Assembly (NCBI GenBank): GCA_965284645.1
Contig: OZ260106.1
Coordinates: 2,976,001 to 3,040,000 of the forward strand
Origin: JAIBAJ01 sp965284645
Lineage (GTDB): Bacteria; Bacteroidota; Bacteroidia; JAIBAJ01
DNA length: 64,000 bases
Direction: 5' to 3'
The position numbers were made by a program, and so were the translations under genes. Of the stretch, positions 8,890-18,002 are shown in pieces. The notes under the pieces are model-generated. The model had not been told where the DNA came from, did no database searches, and worked only from the letters and a program-made list of their open reading frames with translations. Position 1 is the first letter of the stretch. The number at the start of each line of letters is the position of its first letter.

Positions 8890-9226
8890 CGGTCAAATCA
8901 ATAATTTTGTTAATAATATAAAGCTCAAATTTCCGCTTAAAAGCCAATAAAAACAACCCTAAAACAACAAGATAGATGATTCCGGAAATTAAAAAACCCA
9001 AACCATAGCTTCCCAACAATTGGCCAATAAAAAAACTAACCGAAACAAACATAGCCAAAACAAAAAATAAGACCAAAACAACAATGATTAGTGTAGAGGA
9101 GAAATAAGCTGTTATCTTAGCCGTGTTCTCTATTAAACCTAATCGGGTATGTTCGGCCTTTAACTCTACATATTCTGTAACTTGGTTTTTGAGGGCCTTA
9201 ATGGGTTGTTCTTTATCGGCTTCCAT
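8873..9226 (-). CDS. holin superfamily III (Holin-X-like) membrane protein
   Basis: A 117-residue protein with a charged N-terminal helix (about residues 1-35), two long membrane helices (about 37-62 and 70-93) and a short basic tail. The organisation matches the 'putative Actinobacterial Holin-X' family (PF07332 type), which is widespread on chromosomes and usually not part of a prophage. The start chosen is ATG 9226 (MEADKEQ); the frame is open further upstream, but that stretch crosses the divergent promoter. No phage genes are nearby, so lysis is not implied. Confidence 0.78.
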   Translation of the reverse strand: MEADKEQPIKALKNQVTEYVELKAEHTRLGLIENTAKITAYFSSTLIIVVLVLFFVLAMFVSVSFFIGQLLGSYGLGFLISGIIYLVVLGLFLLAFKRKFELYIINKIIDLTDGDQA

Positions 9227-9287
9227 TTTGAAATTGAATCTCCGAAAGTAATGAATTAACATGCTACGTTCCATTGAAAATGAAAAA

Positions 9288-10292
9288 ATGACCAAACGCA
9301 TCTTTCTTGCTGTTTTGGTAATTTTGGCCCTAATAATCTCCTATTCTTTAATTAGCCTGTTAAGTGTATTCTTAACCGCAATCATTTTTTATGTCTTAGC
9401 GAAACCAGTGCTGGATTTTTTAACCCTTAAATTTAAATTTGGAAAAAACCTGGCAATTTGGTTTTATATTCTATTAAGTATGATGGTAATTGTTATACCT
9501 ATTGTTTTGGTAAGCAATGCCTTTTATGGAAAAATGAGTTATTTGCTACAAGATTTTTCAATAGACCAAAGCTTATTGGATATTGACAATAAAATATTCG
9601 CCTATTCTGGTTTACGCTTGTTTTCAACCGAAAACATGCAGAAAATCCAAGTTTTTGTCACTTCGATTTTTACCAATATGCTTTCTGAATCAGCCAATTT
9701 TCTGGCCAATACAGTCATCATGTATTTTGTTTTATACTATATGCTGCAAAACAAAGGAGGATTAGAAATCTGGATTTCCCAGCACTTGGATTTCTCTGCT
9801 GATAATTTACAAATTCTTGGAAAGGAATTAGAAGTTCAAATCTATTCCAATGCCTTAGGGACTCCAATTCTGGCCATTTTACAAGGATTTGTTGCCTTTT
9901 TTGGTTATTGGATTTTTAACGTCCCTGATCCATTTTTTTGGGGAATGATTTCAGGTGCCTTTTCCCTAATTCCATTTGTAGGTACTACCCTCATTTGGCT
10001 TCCCGCCGGACTTATCAAAATAATGGGAGGCGAACATTTTGAAGGGATTGGGGTATTGGCTTATGGTGCCCTTGTGATTTCAATGGTGGATAATCTTTTT
10101 CGCTTTGTTTTTCAAAAAAGAATTGCCGATGTCCACCCATTAATTACTGTTTTGGGAGTAATTGGCGGATTAAAGCTTTTTGGGTTAGCTGGTTTAATTT
10201 TCGGACCTTTAATGCTATCCTATTTCCTTATTCTCCTAAAAATGTATAGGCAATGGGGAAAAGATGATCCATCCTCCTCCCCTACGGCCTAA
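9288..10292 (+). CDS. AI-2E family (PerM/YhhT-like) permease
   Basis: A membrane protein of about 334 residues with the hydrophobic profile of the AI-2E transporter family: two N-terminal helices, a soluble insert and about five C-terminal helices. The family signatures PFFWGMISGAFSLIPFVGT and the later VHPLITVLGVIGGLKLFGL followed by IFGPLMLSYF are clear. Members export small molecules or ions, and few truly transport AI-2. The start is placed at ATG 9288 (MTKRIF); ATG 9261 is an alternative nine codons earlier. Confidence 0.87.
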   Translation: MTKRIFLAVLVILALIISYSLISLLSVFLTAIIFYVLAKPVLDFLTLKFKFGKNLAIWFYILLSMMVIVIPIVLVSNAFYGKMSYLLQDFSIDQSLLDIDNKIFAYSGLRLFSTENMQKIQVFVTSIFTNMLSESANFLANTVIMYFVLYYMLQNKGGLEIWISQHLDFSADNLQILGKELEVQIYSNALGTPILAILQGFVAFFGYWIFNVPDPFFWGMISGAFSLIPFVGTTLIWLPAGLIKIMGGEHFEGIGVLAYGALVISMVDNLFRFVFQKRIADVHPLITVLGVIGGLKLFGLAGLIFGPLMLSYFLILLKMYRQWGKDDPSSSPTA

Positions 10293-10330
10293 TTCCTTTT
10301 CTTTGCACGCCCAATATACGTGTGTCTCCT

Positions 10331-11473
10331 ATGATTGACTTTCTTACCATTCTGCTTTTTGTCATTCATATGAGCTATTTTGCTTATATTTTCCTACTAC
10401 GCTATTCTTGGAAACAAAAAAATAGGGAGTCCGCTTTACTAATTAAAGAGGATTTGGCACTGAGTTTAATTATTCCAGCCAGGAACGAAGAAAAGAATAT
10501 CCTCCATATTTTGAGGGATCTCGAAAATCAAGATTACCCCATCGATAAATTTGAAATCATTGTTGTAGACGATGCATCAACTGATAAAACAGCTGCTTTG
10601 GTTTTGGAATTCAAGAAATCCTCCCGATTGCAGCTAAAACTAATCCAATTGAACGATGATGAAGGATTGAATATTTACAAGAAAAGAGCCATTGAAAAGG
10701 GCATTTTGAATTCTCAGTACCAAATTATTGTTACAACTGATTCAGATTGCAGAGTTGGACCACTTTGGCTAAAAACCATTGCTCTTACCTTTTTGAAAAA
10801 CAATAGTAAAATGGTTTTAGGTCCTGTTAAATTCCAATCTAAACCCGGCTTTTTTCAGGCCTTCCAACAAATGGAATTTTCGAGTTTAATCGCTGTAACC
10901 TGCGCCACAGCCAAATTAGGACATCCCTTAATGTGCAACGGGGCTAATCTTGCCTATGAAAAAGCATCTTTCTTTCAAGTAGGGGGTTATGGGAACGATA
11001 CCTTTGCCTCGGGCGACGATATGTTTCTGCTCCATAAAATGCAAGGAGCGTTTCCTGGCAAAATCCAGTTTATTCAAAACAAGGATGCTATGGTAGAAAC
11101 AGTTTCTAAACAAGATTTTTCCGAATTTTTGGGTCAAAGAAAAAGATGGGTTTCTAAAAACAGGTTTCTGCCCGATTGGAAAACTATCCTTGTTGGGGCA
11201 CTTACTTACGCCACTTCAGTTTCGCTATTGATTTATTTCTTTTTGGCTTGTTTTTCAGCTCAAAACCTTTGGACGCCTTTCCTTTTAAGTTTAATGCTCA
11301 AGACTTCCGGCGATTTTCTTTTTCTGTTATCCATAACTTCTTTCTTTAATTTAGAAAAGGCTTTACCCTACTACCTACCATCCGTATTCGCTAATATTTT
11401 ATACACAAGTTTAATACTACCTTATTCCAGTTTGGGAGGTAAGTATACCTGGAAAGGGAGGAGATTAAAATAA
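10331..11473 (+). CDS. family 2 glycosyltransferase with membrane segments
   Basis: A membrane-bound GT2 enzyme of 380 residues. One N-terminal membrane helix precedes a GT-A catalytic domain: SLIIPARNEEKNI, then FEIIVVDDASTDKTA for nucleotide-sugar binding, the DxD-type TTDSDCRVGP, a GDDMF acidic motif, and QRKRWVSK, which matches the QxxRW motif of processive GT2 enzymes. At least two membrane helices follow at the C-terminus. It probably builds a surface polysaccharide or glycolipid; acceptor and sugar are unknown. ATG 10331 is preferred over GTG 10322. Confidence 0.86.
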   Translation: MIDFLTILLFVIHMSYFAYIFLLRYSWKQKNRESALLIKEDLALSLIIPARNEEKNILHILRDLENQDYPIDKFEIIVVDDASTDKTAALVLEFKKSSRLQLKLIQLNDDEGLNIYKKRAIEKGILNSQYQIIVTTDSDCRVGPLWLKTIALTFLKNNSKMVLGPVKFQSKPGFFQAFQQMEFSSLIAVTCATAKLGHPLMCNGANLAYEKASFFQVGGYGNDTFASGDDMFLLHKMQGAFPGKIQFIQNKDAMVETVSKQDFSEFLGQRKRWVSKNRFLPDWKTILVGALTYATSVSLLIYFFLACFSAQNLWTPFLLSLMLKTSGDFLFLLSITSFFNLEKALPYYLPSVFANILYTSLILPYSSLGGKYTWKGRRLK

Positions 11474-11526
11474 TTTCATCCTTCATAATTCCTTAATTTT
11501 GAGCATTTAAGAAACTTTTTAATTGT

Positions 11527-13131
11527 ATGCCTAATAGAATAATTACTGCAATTTTACTTTGCTTAGGTTTGATTGATCAAGCCTTTTCCCAGGGCTTTGG
11601 TAATTTTCCAGGACTTCTACCACACGCACAAAATCCATATTTCGAAATCCCCAATAATTTCTCCTTTCAAGCTTTGGTAAAGGCCGGCGACACCTTAAGT
11701 TCAGGTGAAATAATGCCTCCCAAAAATGATTTTGCAGGCTTTATTTCAGGAAACGGCTTCGACCCTTTGAATGGATACCTAATGGTAAATTCCGAAGACT
11801 CACCAGGTGGAGCCACCTTATTCGATATTTTTTTTGACAATTCAATACAAAGATGGACCATTACTGCAGGAAAAAAAATAGACTTTGATGATTTTTATTG
11901 TGACTATGGTGCAGGCACTATCAATAACTGTTCAGGTGGCATTACACCTTGGGGAACTTTTGTTACTTGCGAAGAAAAGAGCATCGATTTCGGAAATTGT
12001 ACTTACCAAAACTACCCTACTTTTGGGTGGTGTATTGAAATTGATCCAGTTACAAAGAAGGTAAGAGATTATAACCAAGATGGACTTTCAGATAAAATTT
12101 GGGCTTTTGGAAGGATTCAACATGAAAATGCCTGCTTTTCTGAAGACCAAAGAACGGCCTATTTCGGTGAGGATAAATTAGAACCAGGTTTTCTCTTTAA
12201 GTTTGTTGCCGATTCAGCAGCAAATTTAGGCTCAGGCAACCTTTTTGTGTTAAAGTTAAATGCAGATTCTACCACAGGAACCTGGCTACCTATCAACAAT
12301 TCCTCTGTGCTGGAAAGAATCTCCGTAATTGGGCAATCATTGCAACTAGAAGCCACTCCATTTTTACGAATTGAAGATGTGGAAATTGGCCCGAATGGAT
12401 ATGTATACTTTTCCTCCACACAACAAGGCAAAATATTTAAATTTAAAGACTTAGGCAATACCATTCAACTATTTGAAACAGTTGCCAAACCTCGTAACTA
12501 TACCGTGTTTTATGATGGGGGAACGGCTGAAGAATTCTTCTCTTGGCCTGATAATTTGACCTTTGATCCGGCTGGAAATTTATATGTTACCCAGGATGGC
12601 GGAAATAACCATGTTTGGCGATTTGGGCAAAACCACAATGAAACCAATCCCGACGTTTCCATTTTTATCAATACACCAATTGGAAGCGAACCAACAGGAA
12701 TTAATTTTTCACCCGATGGTAATTTTTTATTCCTTTCTATTCAACATCCAAGTTCCAATAATCTCAATATCCAATACGATATTAGCGGCAAACCCATTCA
12801 ATTTAACAAGGATATTACCTTGGTTGTAGGTTTAACTTCAAGTTTTGGTGGACAGGCCCAAGGACTTGTTCCTATTGCCAACCCAACACCCAAACTTATT
12901 GTTATGCCTCTGGACAAACAATTGCTATTTTATCCCGAACAAGGCGCTGAACAACTTGGTAATTGGAAAATCACCAACACTTGGGGACAATCCATACAAT
13001 TTCAATCCTTTTCTATTCCAGGAAAACCCAATGTCGTCGGTTGGGATATCTCCTACCTTCCATCCGGATTATATATTGTCGATTTTATTTGCAATGGAAA
13101 ACGACAAATCAAGCACTTTGTACTTAACTAA
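11527..13131 (+). CDS. PhoX-like phosphatase (DUF839) with T9SS sorting domain
   Basis: A 534-residue secreted protein. The signal peptide covers about residues 1-21 (ending AFSQG). The central part has PhoX/DUF839 landmarks: YLMVNSEDSPGGATLF, SGGITPWGTFVTCEE, GRIQHENACFSEDQRTAYFGED and SWPDNLTFDPAGNLYVTQDG. In known PhoX proteins these acidic residues bind calcium and iron for phosphomonoester hydrolysis. The last about 80 residues, ending in SGLYIVDFICNGKRQIKHFVLN split over two strands, resemble a T9SS C-terminal sorting domain, so the enzyme is expected at the cell surface. Phosphatase activity is inferred from the family. Confidence 0.84.
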   Translation: MPNRIITAILLCLGLIDQAFSQGFGNFPGLLPHAQNPYFEIPNNFSFQALVKAGDTLSSGEIMPPKNDFAGFISGNGFDPLNGYLMVNSEDSPGGATLFDIFFDNSIQRWTITAGKKIDFDDFYCDYGAGTINNCSGGITPWGTFVTCEEKSIDFGNCTYQNYPTFGWCIEIDPVTKKVRDYNQDGLSDKIWAFGRIQHENACFSEDQRTAYFGEDKLEPGFLFKFVADSAANLGSGNLFVLKLNADSTTGTWLPINNSSVLERISVIGQSLQLEATPFLRIEDVEIGPNGYVYFSSTQQGKIFKFKDLGNTIQLFETVAKPRNYTVFYDGGTAEEFFSWPDNLTFDPAGNLYVTQDGGNNHVWRFGQNHNETNPDVSIFINTPIGSEPTGINFSPDGNFLFLSIQHPSSNNLNIQYDISGKPIQFNKDITLVVGLTSSFGGQAQGLVPIANPTPKLIVMPLDKQLLFYPEQGAEQLGNWKITNTWGQSIQFQSFSIPGKPNVVGWDISYLPSGLYIVDFICNGKRQIKHFVLN

Positions 13132-13133
13132 AC

Positions 13134-13784
13134 ATGTGTTACCACTATAAAATTACAAAAAAAATAGTCAAACTTGAAGATAGGTTTAAAGCCGAGATGA
13201 GTTTGGAAGACAAGGAATTGTTTGTTGAGTCAACGCATATTAATGGATACAATCATCCATTGTTGCCCGTAATTACCAATCATGAACCACACAGAATCCA
13301 AAGACTTAGCTGGGGCTTAATTCCCTTTTGGGCAAAGGATTCCAAAATATCAAATTCTACCTTAAATGCCAAAATTGAAACTGTAAGCCAATTGCCTTCC
13401 TTCAAAAACGCTATCCAAAACCGATGCCTTGTTTTAGCAGATGGATTTTTTGAATGGAAACATTTGGACGAAAAAGGTAAAAATAAACAATGCTATTTGA
13501 TTGGTCTACCCGAAGAGGCCCCATTTGCCTTTGCGGGAATTTATTCAAAATGGAAAAACCCTAATTCTGGTCAAGAAGAAATAAGCTATTCAATTCTGAC
13601 GACAGAGGCGAATTCATTCATGTCAGAAATTCATAATTCGGGACTCAGAATGCCAGTTATTCTAAAACCGCAAGAGGAATCGGAATATTTAAACGGAAAA
13701 GATTTATCGATCTTTGAAAACCGAAACGAACTTCAATTAAATGCAATTCCTGTAGAATCACCTTTAAAGAAAATTGAAAAATGA
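13134..13784 (+). CDS. SRAP (YedK/HMCES) abasic-site processing protein
   Basis: SOS-response-associated peptidase that in characterised homologues forms a covalent crosslink between its N-terminal cysteine and abasic sites in single-stranded DNA. Cys2 follows Met1 directly (MCYHY), as the mechanism requires. Glu107 lies in GFFEWK and His167 in EIHNSGLRMPVIL, and NAKIETV supplies the expected asparagine. Compared with the E. coli form, about three extra residues separate the histidine from RMP. The gene starts two bases after the PhoX stop and overlaps the next gene by ATGA, so it is the middle of a three-gene cluster. Confidence 0.93.
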   Translation: MCYHYKITKKIVKLEDRFKAEMSLEDKELFVESTHINGYNHPLLPVITNHEPHRIQRLSWGLIPFWAKDSKISNSTLNAKIETVSQLPSFKNAIQNRCLVLADGFFEWKHLDEKGKNKQCYLIGLPEEAPFAFAGIYSKWKNPNSGQEEISYSILTTEANSFMSEIHNSGLRMPVILKPQEESEYLNGKDLSIFENRNELQLNAIPVESPLKKIEK

Positions 13785-14185
13785 AAAGCTTGATTTTACT
13801 CAGAGGTTTGCCCGGAAGTGGGAAATCGAGCTTTGCTAAAGTGATTTCCGAAAATGGAAAATACCCGGTTTTTTCGGTCGATGACTATTTTACAAGTCCT
13901 TCAGGAGAATACAAATTCAACTTTCAAGAGAACCATTTAGCTTATAAATCCTGCGAAAACAACACCAGAAAAAGTTTAGAAATGGGCTTGGAAAAAGTTA
14001 TCGTGGATAATACTTTCACACTTGAGTGGGAGCTGGAACCTTACTTTAAAATGGGTAAGGATTTTGGTTATTGCGTTTTTGTTATGACTATGGAAAATTG
14101 GCATGGAGGCGAAAACATTCATGGTATAACAAAAGAACAATTGCAAAAAATGGCGAATAAATTCAAAACGAAATTGATTTTTTAA
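13781..14185 (+). CDS. P-loop kinase-like ATPase (N4BP2/polynucleotide-kinase type)
   Basis: A 134-residue AAA/P-loop protein. Walker A is GLPGSGKSS (about residues 7-15), followed by FSVDDYF, which matches the acidic DDYF motif of N4BP2-like and polynucleotide-kinase-type enzymes, and VIVDNTFT as strand three. It overlaps the SRAP gene by 4 bases (ATGA). The context suggests nucleic-acid end processing alongside abasic-site repair, but a small-molecule kinase cannot be excluded. It is shorter than full-length Pnkp and has no phosphatase domain. Confidence 0.78.
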   Translation: MKSLILLRGLPGSGKSSFAKVISENGKYPVFSVDDYFTSPSGEYKFNFQENHLAYKSCENNTRKSLEMGLEKVIVDNTFTLEWELEPYFKMGKDFGYCVFVMTMENWHGGENIHGITKEQLQKMANKFKTKLIF

Positions 14186-14291
14186 AAGTTAATTTATTAT
14201 TAAAACAATATTTTCCCGACAAATTATTTCAATTTTAGTCGAATGGATTAATTTTCATTTATTTTCGCCAAACTCAATTTCAATCTTCATA

Positions 14292-15950
14292 ATGTTTAAA
14301 AATTCAATTCTACTTTCTTTTGCATTCCTTCTTAGTATCAGCCTTTTAGCGCAAAAGTCTTCCATTAAAAAGGATGAAAATGTGCAATTAACTTGGGGAC
14401 AAGATTTTAAAATGCCCAAAAAGCACCTTGATTTTGGTTTTATTGGTTCAAAAGAAGAAGGCCTAGCGCAGGTTAGCTTCCGCGCAAAAAAAGATATGGT
14501 TTTCCAAAAATTTGATGGAAAATTCAAACCAAAGGGCGAAGAAAAGGTAGATATGAAAACCTATCCCAAAGGCTTAACTAACGAAGGTTTTATTACCTTG
14601 AAAGACCATATCTACTGGTTCTATTCTGTTTGGGATAAAAAAAGTAAAAAAGAACAATTATTTGTTCAAGAAGTAGATAAAAAATCGCTTAAATTAACTG
14701 GAAAAGGAAAGAAAATCCTTGACTCAAAAAAACTTGCTGGTGATTTTATTGGTACCGGTTTTTATAGTTTTAGCGTAGTAAATAAATACAGCTTTTATTT
14801 TAACCAAGACTCCAGTCAATTGTTAATCAAATACAGATTAAAGCCAGAAGAAAGAAATGACAAAAAGAATAAGGATATCATAGGACTGTATGTTTTTGAT
14901 AATAGCATGAATAAAATCTGGGGAAAGGATGTGAAAATGCCATTTAGCGAAGCCCAAATCGACAACATCGACTACCAAGTTGATAAAACGGGTGATGCCT
15001 TTATTCTAGTTGAAAAGAAAATTGAAAAGGGAAATGACAAAGGAAAGGATAAGGAAAAAAAACGTAAAAGAGAAATTAAAGTATTGAAAATTAAAAAAGA
15101 CGCCAAAGAAGTTGAAGTTATTGACTTAGACCCTAAAACAAAATACATTGCTTCCATTAGACTTTATCCTGATAGAACCGGAAATTTAACCCTAATCGGC
15201 TTTTATTCCAACGAAAATTTAGGCGTTGATGGGGTAATGGTATCAAAATACGATGGCGATAAGTTTGCTGATTTTAGCTTTAACGAAATCCCTGACAATG
15301 TTTTAAAACAGTTTGAATCGCTTCGTACAAAAAAGAAAATGGATAAAAAGGAAGCTAAAAAAGGAAAAGATGACGACCAAGAAGCCGCAAACCTTGTTTT
15401 AGACCAAGTTCGATTTAACCCCGATGGTAGCATGACAGTAACGGCCGAAGAATATTTTTGGTGGGTTACGATTACCTCTAACGGAAAAAGCACCACCCGA
15501 ACCTACCACTACCGCTACAACGATATTTATGTAATGTATATGGATGCAGATGGTGAAATGATTTGGGCCAAAAAAATCCCTAAAGCCCAAAGTGGTGCAA
15601 CAAACAATTATTACCGTCCCTACAATAGCGCTAATACAATGTCCTATTACTATCACTATTACAATGGGGAACATTACCTAATTTATATGGATAATGCCAA
15701 AAATGCAAACCTAAAACCCGATCAAGCACCTGCCAATCACGCCGATGGTTTTGGAGGAATGGTTACCTCGGTTAGAATTGATAAAGAAGGAAATATTTTC
15801 AAAAAGAAACTATTTGATGTAAGGGACGAAAAGAAAACAATGAAACCAAGGGAATTTGCCCCAATTTCTCCGAACATTATCATTAACCGAGCCTATGGCA
15901 AGAAAAACATAAGCAATCCTGTTGTTGTAACATTTGACGATAAAGATTAA
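14292..15950 (+). CDS. secreted hypothetical protein, lysine-rich
   Basis: A 552-residue protein with a signal peptide (about residues 1-20, ending SLLAQ) and no membrane segment or recognised domain. Two highly charged stretches stand out: a Lys/Glu-rich linker around residues 240-270 and another around 340-365. The C-terminal third is rich in Tyr and Asn, with clusters such as YYHYYNG. The spacing of strand-like segments suggests a beta-rich extracytoplasmic fold, possibly a propeller, which is inference. A hairpin terminator follows directly. Bases 14186-14291 are AT-rich and presumably hold its promoter. Confidence 0.72.
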   Translation: MFKNSILLSFAFLLSISLLAQKSSIKKDENVQLTWGQDFKMPKKHLDFGFIGSKEEGLAQVSFRAKKDMVFQKFDGKFKPKGEEKVDMKTYPKGLTNEGFITLKDHIYWFYSVWDKKSKKEQLFVQEVDKKSLKLTGKGKKILDSKKLAGDFIGTGFYSFSVVNKYSFYFNQDSSQLLIKYRLKPEERNDKKNKDIIGLYVFDNSMNKIWGKDVKMPFSEAQIDNIDYQVDKTGDAFILVEKKIEKGNDKGKDKEKKRKREIKVLKIKKDAKEVEVIDLDPKTKYIASIRLYPDRTGNLTLIGFYSNENLGVDGVMVSKYDGDKFADFSFNEIPDNVLKQFESLRTKKKMDKKEAKKGKDDDQEAANLVLDQVRFNPDGSMTVTAEEYFWWVTITSNGKSTTRTYHYRYNDIYVMYMDADGEMIWAKKIPKAQSGATNNYYRPYNSANTMSYYYHYYNGEHYLIYMDNAKNANLKPDQAPANHADGFGGMVTSVRIDKEGNIFKKKLFDVRDEKKTMKPREFAPISPNIIINRAYGKKNISNPVVVTFDDKD

Positions 15951-15966
15951 AATAAATCAACTTTTG

Positions 15967-15999
15967 AAAGGCCATCTATTTTAGGTGGCCTTTTTTTTT
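15967..15999 (+). terminator. rho-independent terminator
   Basis: Stem AAAGGCCA / TGGCCTTT with additional inner pairs CT/AG and a T run of nine or more. It lies about 17 bases after the stop of the secreted protein gene. Confidence 0.9.
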
Positions 16000-16049
16000 G
16001 ATTTGCTTAGTCGATATTGCCTAATTTTACTTTCCCCGACAATTTTGCC

Positions 16050-16057
16050 TACCTTTG
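16050..16057 (+). promoter_or_regulatory. Bacteroidota -7 element (TACCTTTG)
   Basis: Matches TAnnTTTG and lies only four bases before the ATG at 16062. If it is used, the mRNA would be almost leaderless. No TTG at the standard -33 distance is visible. The same arrangement (TACCTTTG then TCCTATG) occurs before the gene at 23117. Confidence 0.45.
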
Positions 16058-16061
16058 CCCT

Positions 16062-17999
16062 ATGATCAATCGCCCTAAAAAGGATGGCCCAAAACGAGCA
16101 TCTGGACAAACTTCCTCCGCTAAAAAACATCCAAGAAACGAATTTGCCGATAATGAAAAACCAAAAAGGAAACGAATAGATAAAGGAGAAAGCAATTCAG
16201 CACCCCGAGCCAGTAAACCTAAACCTTGGGAACGAATGAACCAAGATAAGTCCGAAGACCCTGGATCAAAAGGAGGTTTCGATAAAAAAAGAAGCAATTC
16301 AAGAGGTGCTTCTAATGAGGCAAAACCATTTGGCGATAGAAAAAAAGACTACGATAAACCTGGAAGGAGCTACAAACCCCGTGGAGAAAAAAGCGAAGGA
16401 TATGATAAACCTTCCCGCTTCAATAAATCAGATTCCGACAAACCATCTCGCTATGGTAAATCCACCGGCGAAAAGTCGTCAGGATACGATAAACCACGCT
16501 TTAATAAATCAGATTCAGACAAACCCTCACGCTACAACAAATCGGATCGCTTCGATAAATCAGATTCAGACAAACCATCCCGCTTTGGTAAATCCACCGG
16601 CGAAAAGTCGTCAGGTTACGATAAACCACGCTTCAATAAATCGGATTCAGACAAACCATCCCGCTACAACAAATCGGATCGCTTCGATAAATCAGATTCA
16701 GACAAACCATCACGCTATGGTAAATCCACCGGCGATAAGTCTTCCGGTTACGATAAACCACGCTTCAATAAATCAGATTCTGACAAACCATCCCGCTACA
16801 ACAAATCGGATCGCTTCGATAAATCGGATTCAGATAAACCATCCCGCTACAACAAATCGGATCGCTTCGAAAAATCGGATTCAGACAAACCATCCCGCTA
16901 TGGTAAATCCACCGGCGATAAGTCTTCCAGTTACGATAAACCACGCTTCAATAAATCAGATTCTGACAAACCATCCCGCTACAACAAATCGGATCGCTTC
17001 GATAAGTCAGATTCAGAAAAACCATCCCGCTACGGTAAATCCACCGGCGAAAATTCGTCAGGCTACGATAAACCAGCCCGTTATGATAAAGCAGATTCCG
17101 ACAAACCTGCTCGCTACAATAAATCCGCAGGTTACGATAAACCCGGAACAAAGCGCTCTTCCGGTTATGGCAATTCTTCCCGTTTTGAAAAATCAGGAAA
17201 AGATGGTGGTGGTGATTTTAGAGGAAACGATAAAAAACCGTATAAATCATCTAAATCCAAAATTGAAGAGCCAGAAGAAGAAGGATTAATTCGACTTAAC
17301 CGCTACATTTCCAATTCAGGCATTTGCTCGCGTCGTGAAGCGGATGAGTTAATTGAGGCTGGGGCAGTAAGCGTGAATGGCAAAATCATTACCGAATTAG
17401 GGTTTAAAGTTAGACCAGGCGATAAAGTAAATTATGGAGGCGAAACCCTGAACAGGGAGAAAAAAGTATACTTATTGCTCAACAAGCCAAAAGATTATAT
17501 TACCACCACCGACGACCCCGAAAAACGCAAAACCGTTATGGAATTGCTGAAAGGAGCCTGCAAAGAACGAGTTTACCCTGTTGGCAGATTGGATAGAGCA
17601 ACCACCGGTTTACTATTGTTCACCAACGATGGAGAACTAGCCAAACGCCTCACCCACCCTAGCCATGGCGCCAAAAAACTATACCATGTCCACCTCGACA
17701 ACCCGCTGAAAAAGGGGGATTTTGATAAAATCGAAGCTGGGCTGGAACTGGAAGATGGCCCAATTAAGGTTGATCAAATCGTTTATGCTGGCGATACGGG
17801 CGACAAACGCGAACTAGGCGTTGAAATCCATAGTGGTAAAAACCGTATTGTTCGCCGTATTTTCGAATCATTAGGCTATGAAGTGGTAAAATTGGATAGG
17901 GTCATATTTGCCGGACTAACCAAAAAAGACCTTCCCCGTGGAAGATGGCGTTTCCTTTCCGAGAAGGAAATTACCATGTTGAACATGATCAAGAAGTAA
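16062..17999 (+). CDS. RluB-family rRNA pseudouridine synthase with repetitive tail
   Basis: A 645-residue protein whose last about 235 residues are a normal RluB/RsuA-type synthase: S4 RNA-binding domain from about residue 409 (LIRLNRYISNSGICSRREAD), then the catalytic domain with GRLDRATTGLLLF holding the catalytic Asp near residue 510, and GKNRIVRRIFESLGYEV. The first about 405 residues are low-complexity, basic and hydrophilic, made of SDSDKPSRY-like and KSTGEKSSGYDKP units. Basic N-terminal tails are common in Bacteroidota RluB homologues as I recall, but this one is unusually long. The start is ATG 16062 (MINRPKKD). The tail is probably disordered and RNA-binding. Confidence 0.9.
   Translation: MINRPKKDGPKRASGQTSSAKKHPRNEFADNEKPKRKRIDKGESNSAPRASKPKPWERMNQDKSEDPGSKGGFDKKRSNSRGASNEAKPFGDRKKDYDKPGRSYKPRGEKSEGYDKPSRFNKSDSDKPSRYGKSTGEKSSGYDKPRFNKSDSDKPSRYNKSDRFDKSDSDKPSRFGKSTGEKSSGYDKPRFNKSDSDKPSRYNKSDRFDKSDSDKPSRYGKSTGDKSSGYDKPRFNKSDSDKPSRYNKSDRFDKSDSDKPSRYNKSDRFEKSDSDKPSRYGKSTGDKSSSYDKPRFNKSDSDKPSRYNKSDRFDKSDSEKPSRYGKSTGENSSGYDKPARYDKADSDKPARYNKSAGYDKPGTKRSSGYGNSSRFEKSGKDGGGDFRGNDKKPYKSSKSKIEEPEEEGLIRLNRYISNSGICSRREADELIEAGAVSVNGKIITELGFKVRPGDKVNYGGETLNREKKVYLLLNKPKDYITTTDDPEKRKTVMELLKGACKERVYPVGRLDRATTGLLLFTNDGELAKRLTHPSHGAKKLYHVHLDNPLKKGDFDKIEAGLELEDGPIKVDQIVYAGDTGDKRELGVEIHSGKNRIVRRIFESLGYEVVKLDRVIFAGLTKKDLPRGRWRFLSEKEITMLNMIKK
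16430..17090 (+). repeat. 132-bp higher-order tandem repeat within the RluB tail
   Basis: In-frame tandem repeat in the coding sequence. The full unit of 44 codons is built of three sub-units: RYNKSDRFDKSDSDKPS, RYGKSTGEKSSGYDKP and RFNKSDSDKPS. About four units are present, one with a duplicated RYNKSDRF sub-unit. DNA identity between units is high, which implies recent expansion. Confidence 0.9.
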
Positions 18000-18002
18000 A
18001 CC

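Noticed and set aside
8873..9226. Holin-like protein as evidence for a prophage
   Set aside because: No phage structural, replication or lysis genes lie nearby, and this family is common on bacterial chromosomes.
16430..17090. Repeats resembling a CRISPR array
   Set aside because: The repeats are contiguous, in frame and without spacers of constant length. No cas genes are present.
16306..17289. A 327-codon frame within the pseudouridine synthase gene
   Set aside because: It arises from the tandem repeat read in another frame; the synthase frame is continuous with a conserved C-terminal enzyme.
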